Below are positions 29,982 to 43,780 of a stretch of DNA of 64,000 nucleotides, in pieces. Below the pieces are notes generated by a model that saw only the letters and a list, made by a program, of their open reading frames with translations, made no database searches and was not told the origin of the DNA. Numbering within the stretch: position 1 is the stretch's first letter; each line of letters starts with the position of its first letter. Source of the stretch: Enterobacter cloacae (GTDB lineage: Bacteria; Pseudomonadota; Gammaproteobacteria; Enterobacterales; Enterobacteriaceae); NCBI RefSeq assembly GCF_013375935.1, contig NZ_CP056117.1:1674001-1738000 (forward strand), in the 5' to 3' direction. The position numbers and the translations under genes were made by a program.

Positions 29982-31280
29982 CTAACTCTGCGTCGCCGGC
30001 CCTCCAAGGGACTCTTTCGCCAGTTCGTCGGCGGATTTACTTTTCAGCACCGTCCAGATCACCACCGCGCCCAGCAGGTCGAAGATAGCCAGCACCGCGA
30101 ACAGCGGGCTGAAGCCGATGGTGTCTGCCAGCGCGCCGACCACCAGGGCGAACATGGTGCTTGCTGTCCAGGCGGCCATGCCGGTCAGGCCGTTGGCGGT
30201 GGCAACTTCGTTACGGCCAAACACGTCGGAAGAGAGCGTAATCAGCGCGCCGGAGAGAGACTGGTGAGCAAAACCACCGATACACAGCAGCGCGATAGCA
30301 ACGTAAGGGCTGGTGAAAAGACCGATCATGCCCGGGCCGATCATCAGCAGCGCGCCCAGGGTGACCACCATCTTACGGGAAACAATCAGGTTCACGCCAA
30401 ACCAGCGCTGGAACAGCGGTGGCAGGTAGCCGCCTACGATACAGCCCAGGTCCGCGAACAGCATTGGCATCCAGGCGAACATCGCGATCTCTTTCAGGTT
30501 AAAGCCGTAAACTTTGAACATGAATAGCGGGATCCAGGCGTTGAACGTGCCCCAGGCCGGTTCTGCCAGGAAGCGTGGCAGGGCGATACCCCAGAACTGA
30601 CGGGTGCCGAGGATCTGCCAGACTGACATCTTTTTACCGTTATCGGTCTGATGCTGCGATTCCTGACCATTAATAATGTAGTCGCGTTCTTCGGTAGACA
30701 GCTTTTTCTGATCGCGCGGGTGTTTATAGAAGATCAGCCACGCCATCGCCCAGGCAAAGCTCAGTACGCCCGAGATGATGAACGCCATCTGCCAGCTGTG
30801 CATCACGATGGCCCATACCACCAGCGGTGGCGCAATCATCGCCCCGATGGACGAGCCCACGTTGAAGTAGCCCACCGCAATGGAGCGCTCTTTTGCCGGG
30901 AACCACTCGGAGCTGGCCTTCAGCCCCGCCGGGATCATCGCCGCTTCGGCGGCACCAACCGCACCACGCGCCAGCGCCAGCCCGCCCCAGCTCCCTGCCA
31001 GTGCGGTCGCGCCGCAGAAGACGGCCCAGGCAACGGCGAAGAAGGCGTAACCAATTTTTGTACCCAGAATATCAAGAACATAACCTGCAACAGGCTGCAT
31101 TACGGTGTAAGCGGCAGAGTACGCCGCGATGATGTAAGAGTATTGCTGCGTGGAAATATGTAACTCTTCCATCAACGTTGGCGCCGCGGCTGCCACGGTG
31201 TTACGCGTCAGGTAGCCCAGCACGGTGCCGAGCGTCACCAGTGCAATCATGTACCAACGTAACCCTTTAATTTTACGCAT
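29982..31280 (-). CDS. exuT: Hexuronate:proton symporter ExuT
   Basis: MFS transporter (anion:cation symporter family) importing galacturonate and glucuronate, 432 residues and about twelve membrane helices. Signature segments are TRNTVAAAAPTL, ARGAVGAAEAAMIPAG and FAWMPMLFADLGC. The start at 31280 matches the E. coli N-terminus MRKIKGLRWYMIA; an upstream extension to 31319 is unlikely. It is divergent from uxaCA, which metabolise the imported sugars. Confidence 0.94.
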   Translation of the reverse strand: MRKIKGLRWYMIALVTLGTVLGYLTRNTVAAAAPTLMEELHISTQQYSYIIAAYSAAYTVMQPVAGYVLDILGTKIGYAFFAVAWAVFCGATALAGSWGGLALARGAVGAAEAAMIPAGLKASSEWFPAKERSIAVGYFNVGSSIGAMIAPPLVVWAIVMHSWQMAFIISGVLSFAWAMAWLIFYKHPRDQKKLSTEERDYIINGQESQHQTDNGKKMSVWQILGTRQFWGIALPRFLAEPAWGTFNAWIPLFMFKVYGFNLKEIAMFAWMPMLFADLGCIVGGYLPPLFQRWFGVNLIVSRKMVVTLGALLMIGPGMIGLFTSPYVAIALLCIGGFAHQSLSGALITLSSDVFGRNEVATANGLTGMAAWTASTMFALVVGALADTIGFSPLFAVLAIFDLLGAVVIWTVLKSKSADELAKESLGGPATQS

Positions 31281-33167
<1,887 letters not shown>

Positions 33168-33184
33168 GGCCGCTTGAGGTTGAT

Positions 33185-34672
33185 ATGCAATACATCAAAA
33201 TCCATTCGCTGGATAACGTTGCCGTCGCGCTGGCAGATTTAGCCGAAGGGACGGAAGTGACCTTCGACAGCCAGTCGGTGACGTTACGCCAGGCCATTGG
33301 GCGTGGCCATAAGTTTGCCCTGATCCCCATTGGGAAAGGGGAGAGCGTGGTGAAGTACGGCTTGCCCATCGGTCACGCGCTGGCGGATATTGCGCCGGGT
33401 GAATACATTCATTCCCACAATACCCGCACCAACCTCAGCGATCTGGACGAGTACAGCTATCAACCTGACTTTCAGACGGAAGAAGCCCAGGCGGCCGATC
33501 GTGAGGTGCAGATTTACCGCCGCGCCAGCGGCGAGGTGGGGATCCGCAATGAACTGTGGATCCTCCCGACCGTCGGCTGCGTGAACGGGATTGCGCGTCA
33601 AATCCAGGCGCGCTTCCTGAAAGAGACCAGCGGTGCCGAAGGCACCGACGGGGTGCATCTGTTCAGCCACACCTACGGCTGCTCCCAGCTGGGTGACGAC
33701 CACATCAACACCCGCACCATGCTGCAAAACATGGTGCGTCATCCGAATGCGGGCGCGGTGCTGGTGATTGGCCTCGGCTGCGAAAACAACCAAGTGGATG
33801 CCTTTCGCGAAACGCTGGGCAACTTCGATCCCGGGCGCGTGCGCTTTATGGTGTGTCAGCATCAGGATGACGAAGTGGAGGTGGGCGTTGAACAGCTGCA
33901 TCAGCTGTATGAGGTGATGCGTCACGACAGGCGCGAGCCGGGCAAGCTGAGCGAACTGAAGTTTGGCCTGGAGTGCGGCGGATCTGACGGGCTTTCCGGC
34001 ATTACCGCCAACCCGATGCTGGGTCGCTTCTCGGATTACGTGATTGCCAACGGCGGCACCACGGTGCTGACCGAAGTGCCGGAGATGTTCGGCGCGGAGC
34101 GTATTCTGATGAGCCACTGCCGCGACGAAGAGACGTTTGAAAAGACCGTCACCCTGGTGAACGACTTCAAACAGTACTTTATAGCCCACAACCAGCCGAT
34201 TTATGAGAACCCGTCGCCGGGTAACAAAGCGGGGGGGATCACCACGCTGGAAGAGAAATCCCTCGGCTGCACCCAGAAGGCGGGCGCCAGCCAGGTGGTG
34301 GACGTTCTGCGCTACGGCGAACGCCTGAAAACCCACGGCCTGAACCTGCTGAGCGCGCCGGGTAACGATGCGGTCGCCACCAGCGCGCTGGCGGGAGCGG
34401 GCTGCCATATGGTGCTGTTCAGTACCGGCCGCGGTACGCCGTACGGCGGGTTTGTGCCGACGGTTAAAATTGCCACCAACAGCGAGCTGGCGGCAAAGAA
34501 AAAGCACTGGATCGATTTCGACGCAGGACAGCTGATCCACGGCAAAGCGATGCCGCAGCTGCTGACCGAGTTCGTGGACGCTATCGCAGAGTTCGCCAGC
34601 GGCAGGCAGACCTGTAACGAGAAGAACGACTTCCGCGAGCTGGCGATTTTTAAGAGTGGTGTGACGCTCTAA
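33185..34672 (+). CDS. uxaA: Altronate dehydratase UxaA
   Basis: Dehydrates D-altronate to 2-keto-3-deoxygluconate, 495 residues. An N-terminal SAF domain (about residues 1-90) is followed by the UxaA/GarD catalytic domain with GVHLFSHTYGC, GLGCENNQVD, GLECGGSDGLSG, NPSPGNKAGG and [11 protein letters not shown] segments. It is homologous to garD at the left of the window. The tagaturonate reductase step (UxaB) is not encoded nearby, as in E. coli. Confidence 0.95.
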   Translation: MQYIKIHSLDNVAVALADLAEGTEVTFDSQSVTLRQAIGRGHKFALIPIGKGESVVKYGLPIGHALADIAPGEYIHSHNTRTNLSDLDEYSYQPDFQTEEAQAADREVQIYRRASGEVGIRNELWILPTVGCVNGIARQIQARFLKETSGAEGTDGVHLFSHTYGCSQLGDDHINTRTMLQNMVRHPNAGAVLVIGLGCENNQVDAFRETLGNFDPGRVRFMVCQHQDDEVEVGVEQLHQLYEVMRHDRREPGKLSELKFGLECGGSDGLSGITANPMLGRFSDYVIANGGTTVLTEVPEMFGAERILMSHCRDEETFEKTVTLVNDFKQYFIAHNQPIYENPSPGNKAGGITTLEEKSLGCTQKAGASQVVDVLRYGERLKTHGLNLLSAPGNDAVATSALAGAGCHMVLFSTGRGTPYGGFVPTVKIATNSELAAKKKHWIDFDAGQLIHGKAMPQLLTEFVDAIAEFASGRQTCNEKNDFRELAIFKSGVTL

Positions 34673-34690
34673 GCTGGGTGCGGGCTGGAG

Positions 34691-34712
34691 CCCTCACCCC
34701 AACCCTCTCCAC
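34691..34712. repeat. CCCTCACC...CTCTCCCC palindromic repeat, copy 3, left half (split by IS)
   Basis: ccctcaccccaaccctctccac ends abruptly at the insertion sequence. Its other half, ccacggggagagg, resumes at 35998. Removing the element and one copy of ccac restores a ctctccacggggagag palindrome. Confidence 0.75.
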
Positions 34713-35997
34713 TGTACGGTCCGGGGACATAGTGAACACTTGTTCGGGGACATGGTAGACACTTACAACTAAGGCATAAGAACCCGCTTATGGAGTCGCT
34801 TATGCCCTGGGATGCGAGAGATACCATGTCATTACGTACCGAGTTTGTTTTGTTCGCCTCGCAGGACGGGGCGAACATCCGTTCCCTCTGCCGTCACTTT
34901 GGCATTTCACCTGCCACCGGCTACAAGTGGCTTCACCGCTGGGCGGAGGAAGGGGCCGCGGGCCTTCAGGACCGCCCGCGCATACCGCACCATTCCCCGA
35001 ACCGCTCATCTGACGACATCACTGCCCTGCTGCGTATGGCCCATAACCGCCATCAACGCTGGGGCGCGCGCAAGATAAAGCACTGGCTGGAAGACCAGGG
35101 GCACACTATGCCCGCCTTCAGCACCGTTCATAACCTGATGGCCCGCCATGGTCTGCTGCCGGGCACTTCACCGGGCATTCCCGTCACGGGACGGTTCGAA
35201 CATGACGCGCCGAACCGGCTCTGGCAGATGGATTTTAAGGGCCACTTTCCCTTTGGCGGGGGCCGCTGCCATCCGCTCACCCTGCTGGACGACCACTCCC
35301 GTTTTTCCCTGTGCCTGGCGCACTGTACCGATGAACGGCGCGAGACCGTGCAGCAGCAGCTGGTCAGCGTGTTTGAACGCTACGGCCTGCCGGACCGGAT
35401 GACGATGGATAACGGCTCACCGTGGGGAGACACCACCGGCACCTGGACGGCGCTGGAGCTGTGGCTGATGCGTCTGGGTATCCGGGTGGGGCACTCCCGG
35501 CCGTATCATCCGCAGACACAGGGTAAGCTGGAGCGTTTTCACCGCAGCCTGAAGGCAGAGGTGCTGCAGGGGAAGTGGTTCGCGAGCGGGGGTGAACTAC
35601 AGCGCGCCTTCGACCACTGGCGGACGGTCTATAACCTTGAACGCCCGCATGAGGCGCTGGACATGGCGGTACCGGGCTCGCGGTATAAGCCGTCTGCACG
35701 GCAGTACAGCGGCAACACACCGCCCCCGGAATACGACGAGGGCGTGATGGTCAGGAAAGTGGATATCAGCGGAAAGCTGAGCGTGAAAGGGGTAAGTCTG
35801 AGCGCAGGCAAGGCGTTCAGGGGAGAACGGGTCGGGCTGAAGGAGATGCAGGAAGACGGCCGCTACGAGGTGTGGTGGTACAGCACGAAAGTGGGGGTGA
35901 TCGACCTGAAGAAAAAGTCGATCACCATGGGTAAAGGATGTTAAAAAGTGTTCACCATGTCCCCGAACACCTGTCTACCATGTCCCCGGACCGTACA
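34713..35997 (+). mobile_element. IS481-family insertion sequence
   Basis: Complete element of 1285 bp. Its outer 18 bases (tgtacggtccggggacat at 34713-34730) are repeated perfectly in inverse at 35980-35997, and similarity continues inward to about 52 bases with roughly seven mismatches. It is flanked by a 4-bp direct repeat ccac (34709-34712 and 35998-36001), the expected target duplication. Each end contains two copies of a cggggacat motif followed by a variable gtgaacactt or gtagacactt tail. It holds one transposase gene and sits between the convergent uxaA and sstT genes. Confidence 0.9.
34802..35944 (+). CDS. IS481-family transposase
   Basis: DDE transposase of 380 residues from the ATG at 34802, which has GGAG six bases before it; an ATG at 34790 would add four residues. 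The N-terminal helix-turn-helix region (NIRSLCRHFGISPATGYKWLHRW) is followed by the integrase core with D144 (LWQMDFKG), D203 (MTMDNGSPWG) and E244 (QGKLERFHRSLK). The second and third acidic residues are about 40 apart. All catalytic residues are present and the frame is open, so the element may be active. Confidence 0.93.
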   Translation: MPWDARDTMSLRTEFVLFASQDGANIRSLCRHFGISPATGYKWLHRWAEEGAAGLQDRPRIPHHSPNRSSDDITALLRMAHNRHQRWGARKIKHWLEDQGHTMPAFSTVHNLMARHGLLPGTSPGIPVTGRFEHDAPNRLWQMDFKGHFPFGGGRCHPLTLLDDHSRFSLCLAHCTDERRETVQQQLVSVFERYGLPDRMTMDNGSPWGDTTGTWTALELWLMRLGIRVGHSRPYHPQTQGKLERFHRSLKAEVLQGKWFASGGELQRAFDHWRTVYNLERPHEALDMAVPGSRYKPSARQYSGNTPPPEYDEGVMVRKVDISGKLSVKGVSLSAGKAFRGERVGLKEMQEDGRYEVWWYSTKVGVIDLKKKSITMGKGC

Positions 35998-36021
35998 CCA
36001 CGGGGAGAGGGGGGGCAAATA

Positions 36022-36051
36022 CTAAAACGGCAACCTCAGGGTTGCCGTTTT
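36022..36051 (-). terminator. Rho-independent terminator after sstT
   Basis: Stem aaaacggcaacc/ggttgccgtttt with a four-base loop, just past the sstT stop on the minus strand. It is symmetric enough to end transcripts coming from the insertion sequence side as well. Confidence 0.85.
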
Positions 36052-36054
36052 GCT

Positions 36055-37296
36055 TTATCCGCGCAGGGCGTTCTTCGCTAAACGCGCATCTTCCGCCTGG
36101 CAGGCCGCCGCGGTGAACAGCACGTCCGTTGAGGAGTTCAGCGCGGTTTCGCAGGAGTCCTGCAGGACGCCGATAATGAAGCCGACCGCAACAACCTGCA
36201 TGGCAATTTCGTTCGGAATGTCAAACATATTACAGGCCAGCGGGATCAGCAGCAGCGAACCGCCCGCCACGCCGGATGCGCCGCAGGCGCACAGCGACGC
36301 CACCACGCTCAGCAGCAGCGCCGTTGGCAGATCGACCGGAATACCCAGCGTATGCACGGCCGCCAGCGTCAGCACGGTGATGGTAATCGCTGCACCCGCC
36401 ATGTTGACGGTCGCACCCAGCGGAATGGAAACCGAGTAGGTGTCGCGATCCAGGTTCAGCTTCTCAGCCAGCGCCATGTTTACCGGAATGTTCGCCGCCG
36501 AGCTGCGGGTAAAGAAGGCATATACGCCGCTTTCGCGCAGGCAGGTCAATACCAGCGGATACGGGTTGCGGCGGATCTGCCAGAACACCAGCAGCGGGTT
36601 GATCACCAGCGCCACCAGCAGCATGCAGCCTACCAGCACAAACAGCAGCTGTGCATAACCCCACAGCGCGTCAAAGCCGGTTGTCGCAAGCGTAGACGAC
36701 ACCAGACCAAAGATACCGACCGGCGCAAAGCGAATGACGACCTTCACGATAAAGGTCACGGCGTTGGACATATCGTTGACCAGGTTTTTTGTCGTTTCGT
36801 TGCCGTGACGCAGGGCGAAGCCAAGCCCGATTGCCCAGACCAGGATGCCAATGTAGTTTGCATTCAGCAGGGCATCAATCGGGTTTGTCACCATGCTCAT
36901 CAGCAGGCCACGCAGAACCTCCACGATGCCGGAAGGCGGCGTGATGTCGCCCGCCGCAGAGGTCAGATGCAGCGTGGACGGGAAGAGGAAGCTAAAGACC
37001 ACCGCGGTCAGCGCAGCAGAAAACGCGCCCAGCAGATATAAAAAGAGAATCGGACGAATGTTGGTTTTTTGTCCGTGCTGGTGATTGGCGATGGAAGCCA
37101 TGACCAGCATCAGAACCAGCACCGGCGCAACGGCCTTCAGCGCGCCCACGAACAGGGTGCCGAGTAACCCTGTCGCTTCCGCGGCAGGTTTTGACACCAG
37201 CGCCAGCAGGATCCCCAGAACCAGCCCTATCAGGATTTGTTTAACCAGGCTGCCCTGCGTGATACGCGCCAGCAGGCCTTTAGATTGTGTGCTCAT
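36055..37296 (-). CDS. sstT: Serine/threonine:sodium symporter SstT
   Basis: Inner-membrane transporter of the dicarboxylate/amino acid:cation symporter (DAACS) family, 413 residues. It has eight or so helices with re-entrant loops; the segment [12 protein letters not shown] carries the serine-rich hairpin, and [16 protein letters not shown] and [17 protein letters not shown] are the other substrate-site motifs. It imports serine and threonine with sodium. A CRP-like site lies upstream at 37333-37348. Confidence 0.95.
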   Translation of the reverse strand: MSTQSKGLLARITQGSLVKQILIGLVLGILLALVSKPAAEATGLLGTLFVGALKAVAPVLVLMLVMASIANHQHGQKTNIRPILFLYLLGAFSAALTAVVFSFLFPSTLHLTSAAGDITPPSGIVEVLRGLLMSMVTNPIDALLNANYIGILVWAIGLGFALRHGNETTKNLVNDMSNAVTFIVKVVIRFAPVGIFGLVSSTLATTGFDALWGYAQLLFVLVGCMLLVALVINPLLVFWQIRRNPYPLVLTCLRESGVYAFFTRSSAANIPVNMALAEKLNLDRDTYSVSIPLGATVNMAGAAITITVLTLAAVHTLGIPVDLPTALLLSVVASLCACGASGVAGGSLLLIPLACNMFDIPNEIAMQVVAVGFIIGVLQDSCETALNSSTDVLFTAAACQAEDARLAKNALRG

Positions 37297-37332
37297 ACTA
37301 AATTCCTAAGTGAAATTGCGTTCCATCCTGGA

Positions 37333-37348
37333 TGTGCTCTAAGTCACA
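37333..37348. promoter_or_regulatory. CRP-like site upstream of sstT
   Basis: TGTGC, six bases, TCACA: 9 of 10 consensus positions, about 37 bases before the sstT start codon on the minus strand. The position that close to the start could mean activation of a nearby promoter or repression. Confidence 0.5.
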
Positions 37349-37477
37349 TTTATTTCAGGATGTAAATATTTGTTTGCCTGGTTGAGTATCACGGAAAGCG
37401 GGGAAAGGCGGAAGCGTAAAATGCTGGATTTTGCGTGTTGCGTCATATTTTTTAACTATTGCGTTACAAAAGTGTGT

Positions 37478-37517
37478 TCACCCTCTCCCCTGTAGGGAGA
37501 GGGCCGGGGAGAGGGGA
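37478..37517. repeat. CCCTCACC...CTCTCCCC palindromic repeat, copy 4
   Basis: ttcaccctctcccctgtagg followed by the complementary gagagggccggggagagggg. It abuts the alx stop codon and may form its transcript terminator. Confidence 0.75.
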
Positions 37518-38486
37518 TTACTCCGCCTGCTGCTTTTTATCGTGCTGGCGGTTAACCCAGGTATTAATAACCAGCGTCACCAGCAGAATGCCAAACACCA
37601 CGCTGAGCGAAATGGCGATCGGGATATGGTAGAAATCGACGATCAGCATCTTGATACCGATGAAGACCAGAATCACCGACAGGCCGTATTTCAGCATCGA
37701 GAAACGCTCCGCCGCGCCCGCCAGCAGGAAGTACATCGCGCGCAGGCCGAGGATCGCGAACAGGTTAGAGGTCAGCACGATGAACGGGTCGGTGGTGACC
37801 GCGAAGATAGCCGGGATACTGTCTACCGCGAAAATCACGTCGCTCAGCTCGACCAGAATCAGCACCAGCAGCAGCGGGGTGGCAAACAGCAGGCCGTTCT
37901 TGCGCACGAAGAAATGCTCGCTTTCGATCTTGTCCGTCATGCGCAGATGACCGCGGATCCACTTCACCAGCGGCTTATCGCCGATACCGGTATCGTCTTC
38001 TTTCGCCAGCGCCATTTTGACGCCGGTGAACAGCAGGAACGCGCCGAACACGTACAGCAGCCATTCAAACTGGGTAATCAGCCAGCTGCCGGCGAAGATC
38101 ATGATGGTACGCAGGATGATGGCACCCAGCACGCCGTACACCAGCACACGGCGCTGCAGAGCCGCAGGCACGGCAAAATAGCTAAACAGCATCAGCCAGA
38201 CGAAGACGTTATCCACCGCCAGCGCTTTTTCAATCAGATAACCGGTGAGGAAGGCGAGAGCCTGAGGATCGGCCACCGCGCGGCCTTCGGTCGAGGCCAG
38301 ATACCACCAGAAGGCGGCGCAGAAAAGGAGTGAGAGGGATACCCACACCAGCGACCAGACGGCGGCTTGCTTAACGCTCATGCCGTGCTCGCCGCGGCGG
38401 CCCTGCAAAAAGAGGTCGATCGCCAGCATGATGAGCACGACAACCGCGAATCCGCCCCACAGCATTGGAGTGCCGACAGAATGCAT
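37518..38486 (-). CDS. alx: TerC-family membrane protein Alx
   Basis: Inner-membrane protein of 322 residues with about nine helices, TerC family. The acidic membrane motifs [12 protein letters not shown] and [18 protein letters not shown] are present. In E. coli Alx is induced at alkaline pH and by manganese, and it takes part in manganese homeostasis. The start at 38486 has aagga before it; an in-frame start at 38504 is not supported by homologues. Its leader carries a conserved riboswitch. Confidence 0.94.
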   Translation of the reverse strand: MHSVGTPMLWGGFAVVVLIMLAIDLFLQGRRGEHGMSVKQAAVWSLVWVSLSLLFCAAFWWYLASTEGRAVADPQALAFLTGYLIEKALAVDNVFVWLMLFSYFAVPAALQRRVLVYGVLGAIILRTIMIFAGSWLITQFEWLLYVFGAFLLFTGVKMALAKEDDTGIGDKPLVKWIRGHLRMTDKIESEHFFVRKNGLLFATPLLLVLILVELSDVIFAVDSIPAIFAVTTDPFIVLTSNLFAILGLRAMYFLLAGAAERFSMLKYGLSVILVFIGIKMLIVDFYHIPIAISLSVVFGILLVTLVINTWVNRQHDKKQQAE

Positions 38487-38504
38487 ACTATTTTCCTTAC
38501 ACAT

Positions 38505-38690
38505 AAAAAAACAAAAACGGCTATGGTCAGAAGACGATAGCCGTTAGCTTTTTATGCATAGACCTCGCCTTCCGGCAAGGTCTCACTTACAACCATGAAG
38601 GTTGCCCGGCGACCGGATGCGGTTTTGCACGCATCGTAATGACGATCCACCGGCGAAGAAGTTACTCCCCTTTGCAGGTAACAAAATATG
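38505..38690 (-). ncRNA. yybP-ykoY manganese/pH-responsive riboswitch (alx PRE element, SraF)
   Basis: The alx leader read on the minus strand contains the conserved aggggagtaac and cgccggtgg elements, then gtcgccgggcaacc, which form the yybP-ykoY aptamer (about 38588-38683). Two hairpins follow: agaccttgccggaaggcgaggtct (38561-38585 region) and a strong stem cggctatcgtc/..atagccg ending in T-rich sequence (38509-38550). In E. coli this leader responds to alkaline pH and Mn2+ and was first reported as SraF. Boundaries are approximate. Confidence 0.88.
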
Positions 38691-38738
38691 TCAGAACATT
38701 GATTTCGTCAATGCTCTGCACGGTTTCATTACACAGCT

Positions 38739-39737
38739 TTACGCGATAGCTTCCGCATTCACGCCGTCTGCGGGGAAGACCACGCCGGTCTGTCGGCGGA
38801 TCTCCGTTTGCAGCTTCGCTGTGGTGCGGCTTATCGCAAGCCCCGGGTGGTTCACTTCATTGTCTTCTACCAGACGGGCGAAGACCTCTGCCTCATAGAG
38901 CATAGTGTTAATATGCTGAGGCTGCGTCAGCTCCTGCGCTTTTCCGCCGCGCGGGACGATACTCAGCTTCTGGCATTCGGAGATTTTTTCGATCACCAGC
39001 GAGCCGTCTTCGCCCTGAATTTCGCTTGGCAGCACGGAGTCGCTGACCTTCGAGTGCTGCAACGTCACGCTGAAATCACCGTAGTCGAGCACCACGATAC
39101 CGTGAGCGTCCACGCCGCTGTCCAGCAGGCTGGCGGTGGCCGTCACGCCGTGTGGTTCCCCCCACAGCGCAACCGCAGAGGCCAGACAGTAAAAACCGAT
39201 ATCCATAATCGAGCCGTTCGAGAAGGCCGGGTTAAAGGTATTCGGGTTTTCGCCGTCCAGATAGCGCTGATAGCGCGACGAATACTGGCAGTAGTTGATA
39301 AAGGCTTTACGCACTTTGCCAATTTTCGGCAGGGACTGCTGCAGCAGCAGGAAGTTGGGCAGGCTGGCGGTTTTAAACGCTTCGAACAGTACCACCTGGT
39401 TTTCGCGGGCGAGCGCAATGGCGGCTTCCACTTCCTGACTATTCGAGGCAAGCGGCTTCTCGCAGATCACATGCTTTTTGTGGCCGAGGAACAGCGCCGT
39501 TTGCGGGAAGTGCAGGGAGTTCGGGCTGGCGATATAAACCGCGTCAATAGCGTCACTTTGCGCCATCTCGTCGAGCGAGGTGAACAGGTGTTCGACCAGG
39601 TAATCGTTCGCGAAGCTCTGCGCCTGCTCAAGGCTGCGGGAATAGACTGCGGTGAGCTTATATTTGCCGGTTTCGTGGGCGGCGTCGACGAACTGGCGCG
39701 TGATCCAGTTCGTACCGATGACTGCGAAACGTATCAT
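38739..39737 (-). CDS. ygjR: Gfo/Idh/MocA-family oxidoreductase YgjR
   Basis: Putative NAD(P)-dependent sugar dehydrogenase, 332 residues. The N-terminal Rossmann fold starts FAVIGTNWITRQFVDAA; the EKPLASN motif near residue 95 holds the conserved lysine, and the C-terminal alpha/beta domain follows. The substrate is unknown. It lies between alx and ygjP, in the same arrangement as E. coli. Confidence 0.9.
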   Translation of the reverse strand: MIRFAVIGTNWITRQFVDAAHETGKYKLTAVYSRSLEQAQSFANDYLVEHLFTSLDEMAQSDAIDAVYIASPNSLHFPQTALFLGHKKHVICEKPLASNSQEVEAAIALARENQVVLFEAFKTASLPNFLLLQQSLPKIGKVRKAFINYCQYSSRYQRYLDGENPNTFNPAFSNGSIMDIGFYCLASAVALWGEPHGVTATASLLDSGVDAHGIVVLDYGDFSVTLQHSKVSDSVLPSEIQGEDGSLVIEKISECQKLSIVPRGGKAQELTQPQHINTMLYEAEVFARLVEDNEVNHPGLAISRTTAKLQTEIRRQTGVVFPADGVNAEAIA

Positions 39738-39807
39738 AAACGTTTACGTACTCCGTAGCAGGGAACCTGAAGCCACTGTAGCACGTCATCATGACATTTC
39801 GCGTGCG

Positions 39808-40311
39808 CTACTGCGCATTACTCTTTAACGATAAATGCGTCAGCCACAAACGGGTATCAAACTCCAGCTGGTGGTACTGCGGCTCCATATGGCAGCAAAG
39901 GGCATAAAACGCTTTGTCGTGCTCCTTCTCCTTGAGGTGGGCAAGCTCGTGCACCACAATCATCCGCAGAAACGCTTCGGGCGCGTTACGAAATACGGTC
40001 GCCACGCGGATCTCCGCTTTGGCCTTCAGCCTGCCGCCCTGCACGCGGGAGACGGCGGTGTGCAGGCCGAGCGCGTTTTTCAGCACGTGGATCTTGCTGT
40101 CGTACATCACCTTGTTGACCGGCGGCGCGCTCTTCAGATACCGGTTTTTCAGATCCTGCGTATACTGCCAGAGCGCCTTATCGGTCGCGAAATCGTGCGT
40201 GCCGGGATAGCGTTTTTCCAGCACCGCGCCCAGCTTTTGATCGGCAATTAACGTCCGGACCTGGGAAAGCAGATGCTCCGGGTAGCCCTGGAGATAAGTC
40301 AGCTGGTTCAT
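39808..40311 (-). CDS. ygjP: M48/YgjP-type metallopeptidase-like protein
   Basis: Predicted zinc metalloprotein of the YgjP/WSS1-like (DUF45) family, 167 residues. The motif HELAHLKEKEH (H121, E122, H125 and downstream H131) is the zinc and catalytic centre. In E. coli the function is not established. The start at the ATG 40311 is preferred over the TTG one codon upstream. It is divergent from rlmG with 85 bases between. Confidence 0.9.
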   Translation of the reverse strand: MNQLTYLQGYPEHLLSQVRTLIADQKLGAVLEKRYPGTHDFATDKALWQYTQDLKNRYLKSAPPVNKVMYDSKIHVLKNALGLHTAVSRVQGGRLKAKAEIRVATVFRNAPEAFLRMIVVHELAHLKEKEHDKAFYALCCHMEPQYHQLEFDTRLWLTHLSLKSNAQ

Positions 40312-40396
40312 CAAAACCCCAAAATAAGTTGAAAACGGGTATACTCACGCACCCTTTTCAGGGATAACGCCGAAATTTTACCATTCAGGAGGGCCG

Positions 40397-43593
<3,197 letters not shown>

Positions 43594-43664
43594 TTACTAA
43601 TTTAGCCAGCGGGGAGTAAAAGGGAAAAGGGGAATGCGGTGAATGTGATGGGATTCAAATAATG

Positions 43665-43780
43665 CCCCTCACCCTAACCCTCTCCCCGAAGGGGAGAGGG
43701 GACTAGCCGGTGCGATCTTAAAGAGTTAGCTCGATCTGGTCTTTTCCCTCTCCCCTTTGGGAGAGGGACAGGGTGAGGGG
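43665..43780. repeat. CCCTCACC...CTCTCCCC palindromic repeat, copy 5 (double)
   Basis: Two units in inverted orientation, at 43665-43701 and 43745-43780, separated by about 43 bases, the same architecture as the copy at 22125. The lsrK reading frame runs through the whole structure and stops at 43674 inside the far unit. Confidence 0.8.

Noticed and set aside
33284..34540. Open frame of 418 codons antisense to uxaA
   Set aside because: It lies fully inside uxaA on the opposite strand, has a composition typical of antisense frames in GC-rich genes (many His, Gln, Arg, Ala), and no recognisable domain or ribosome site.
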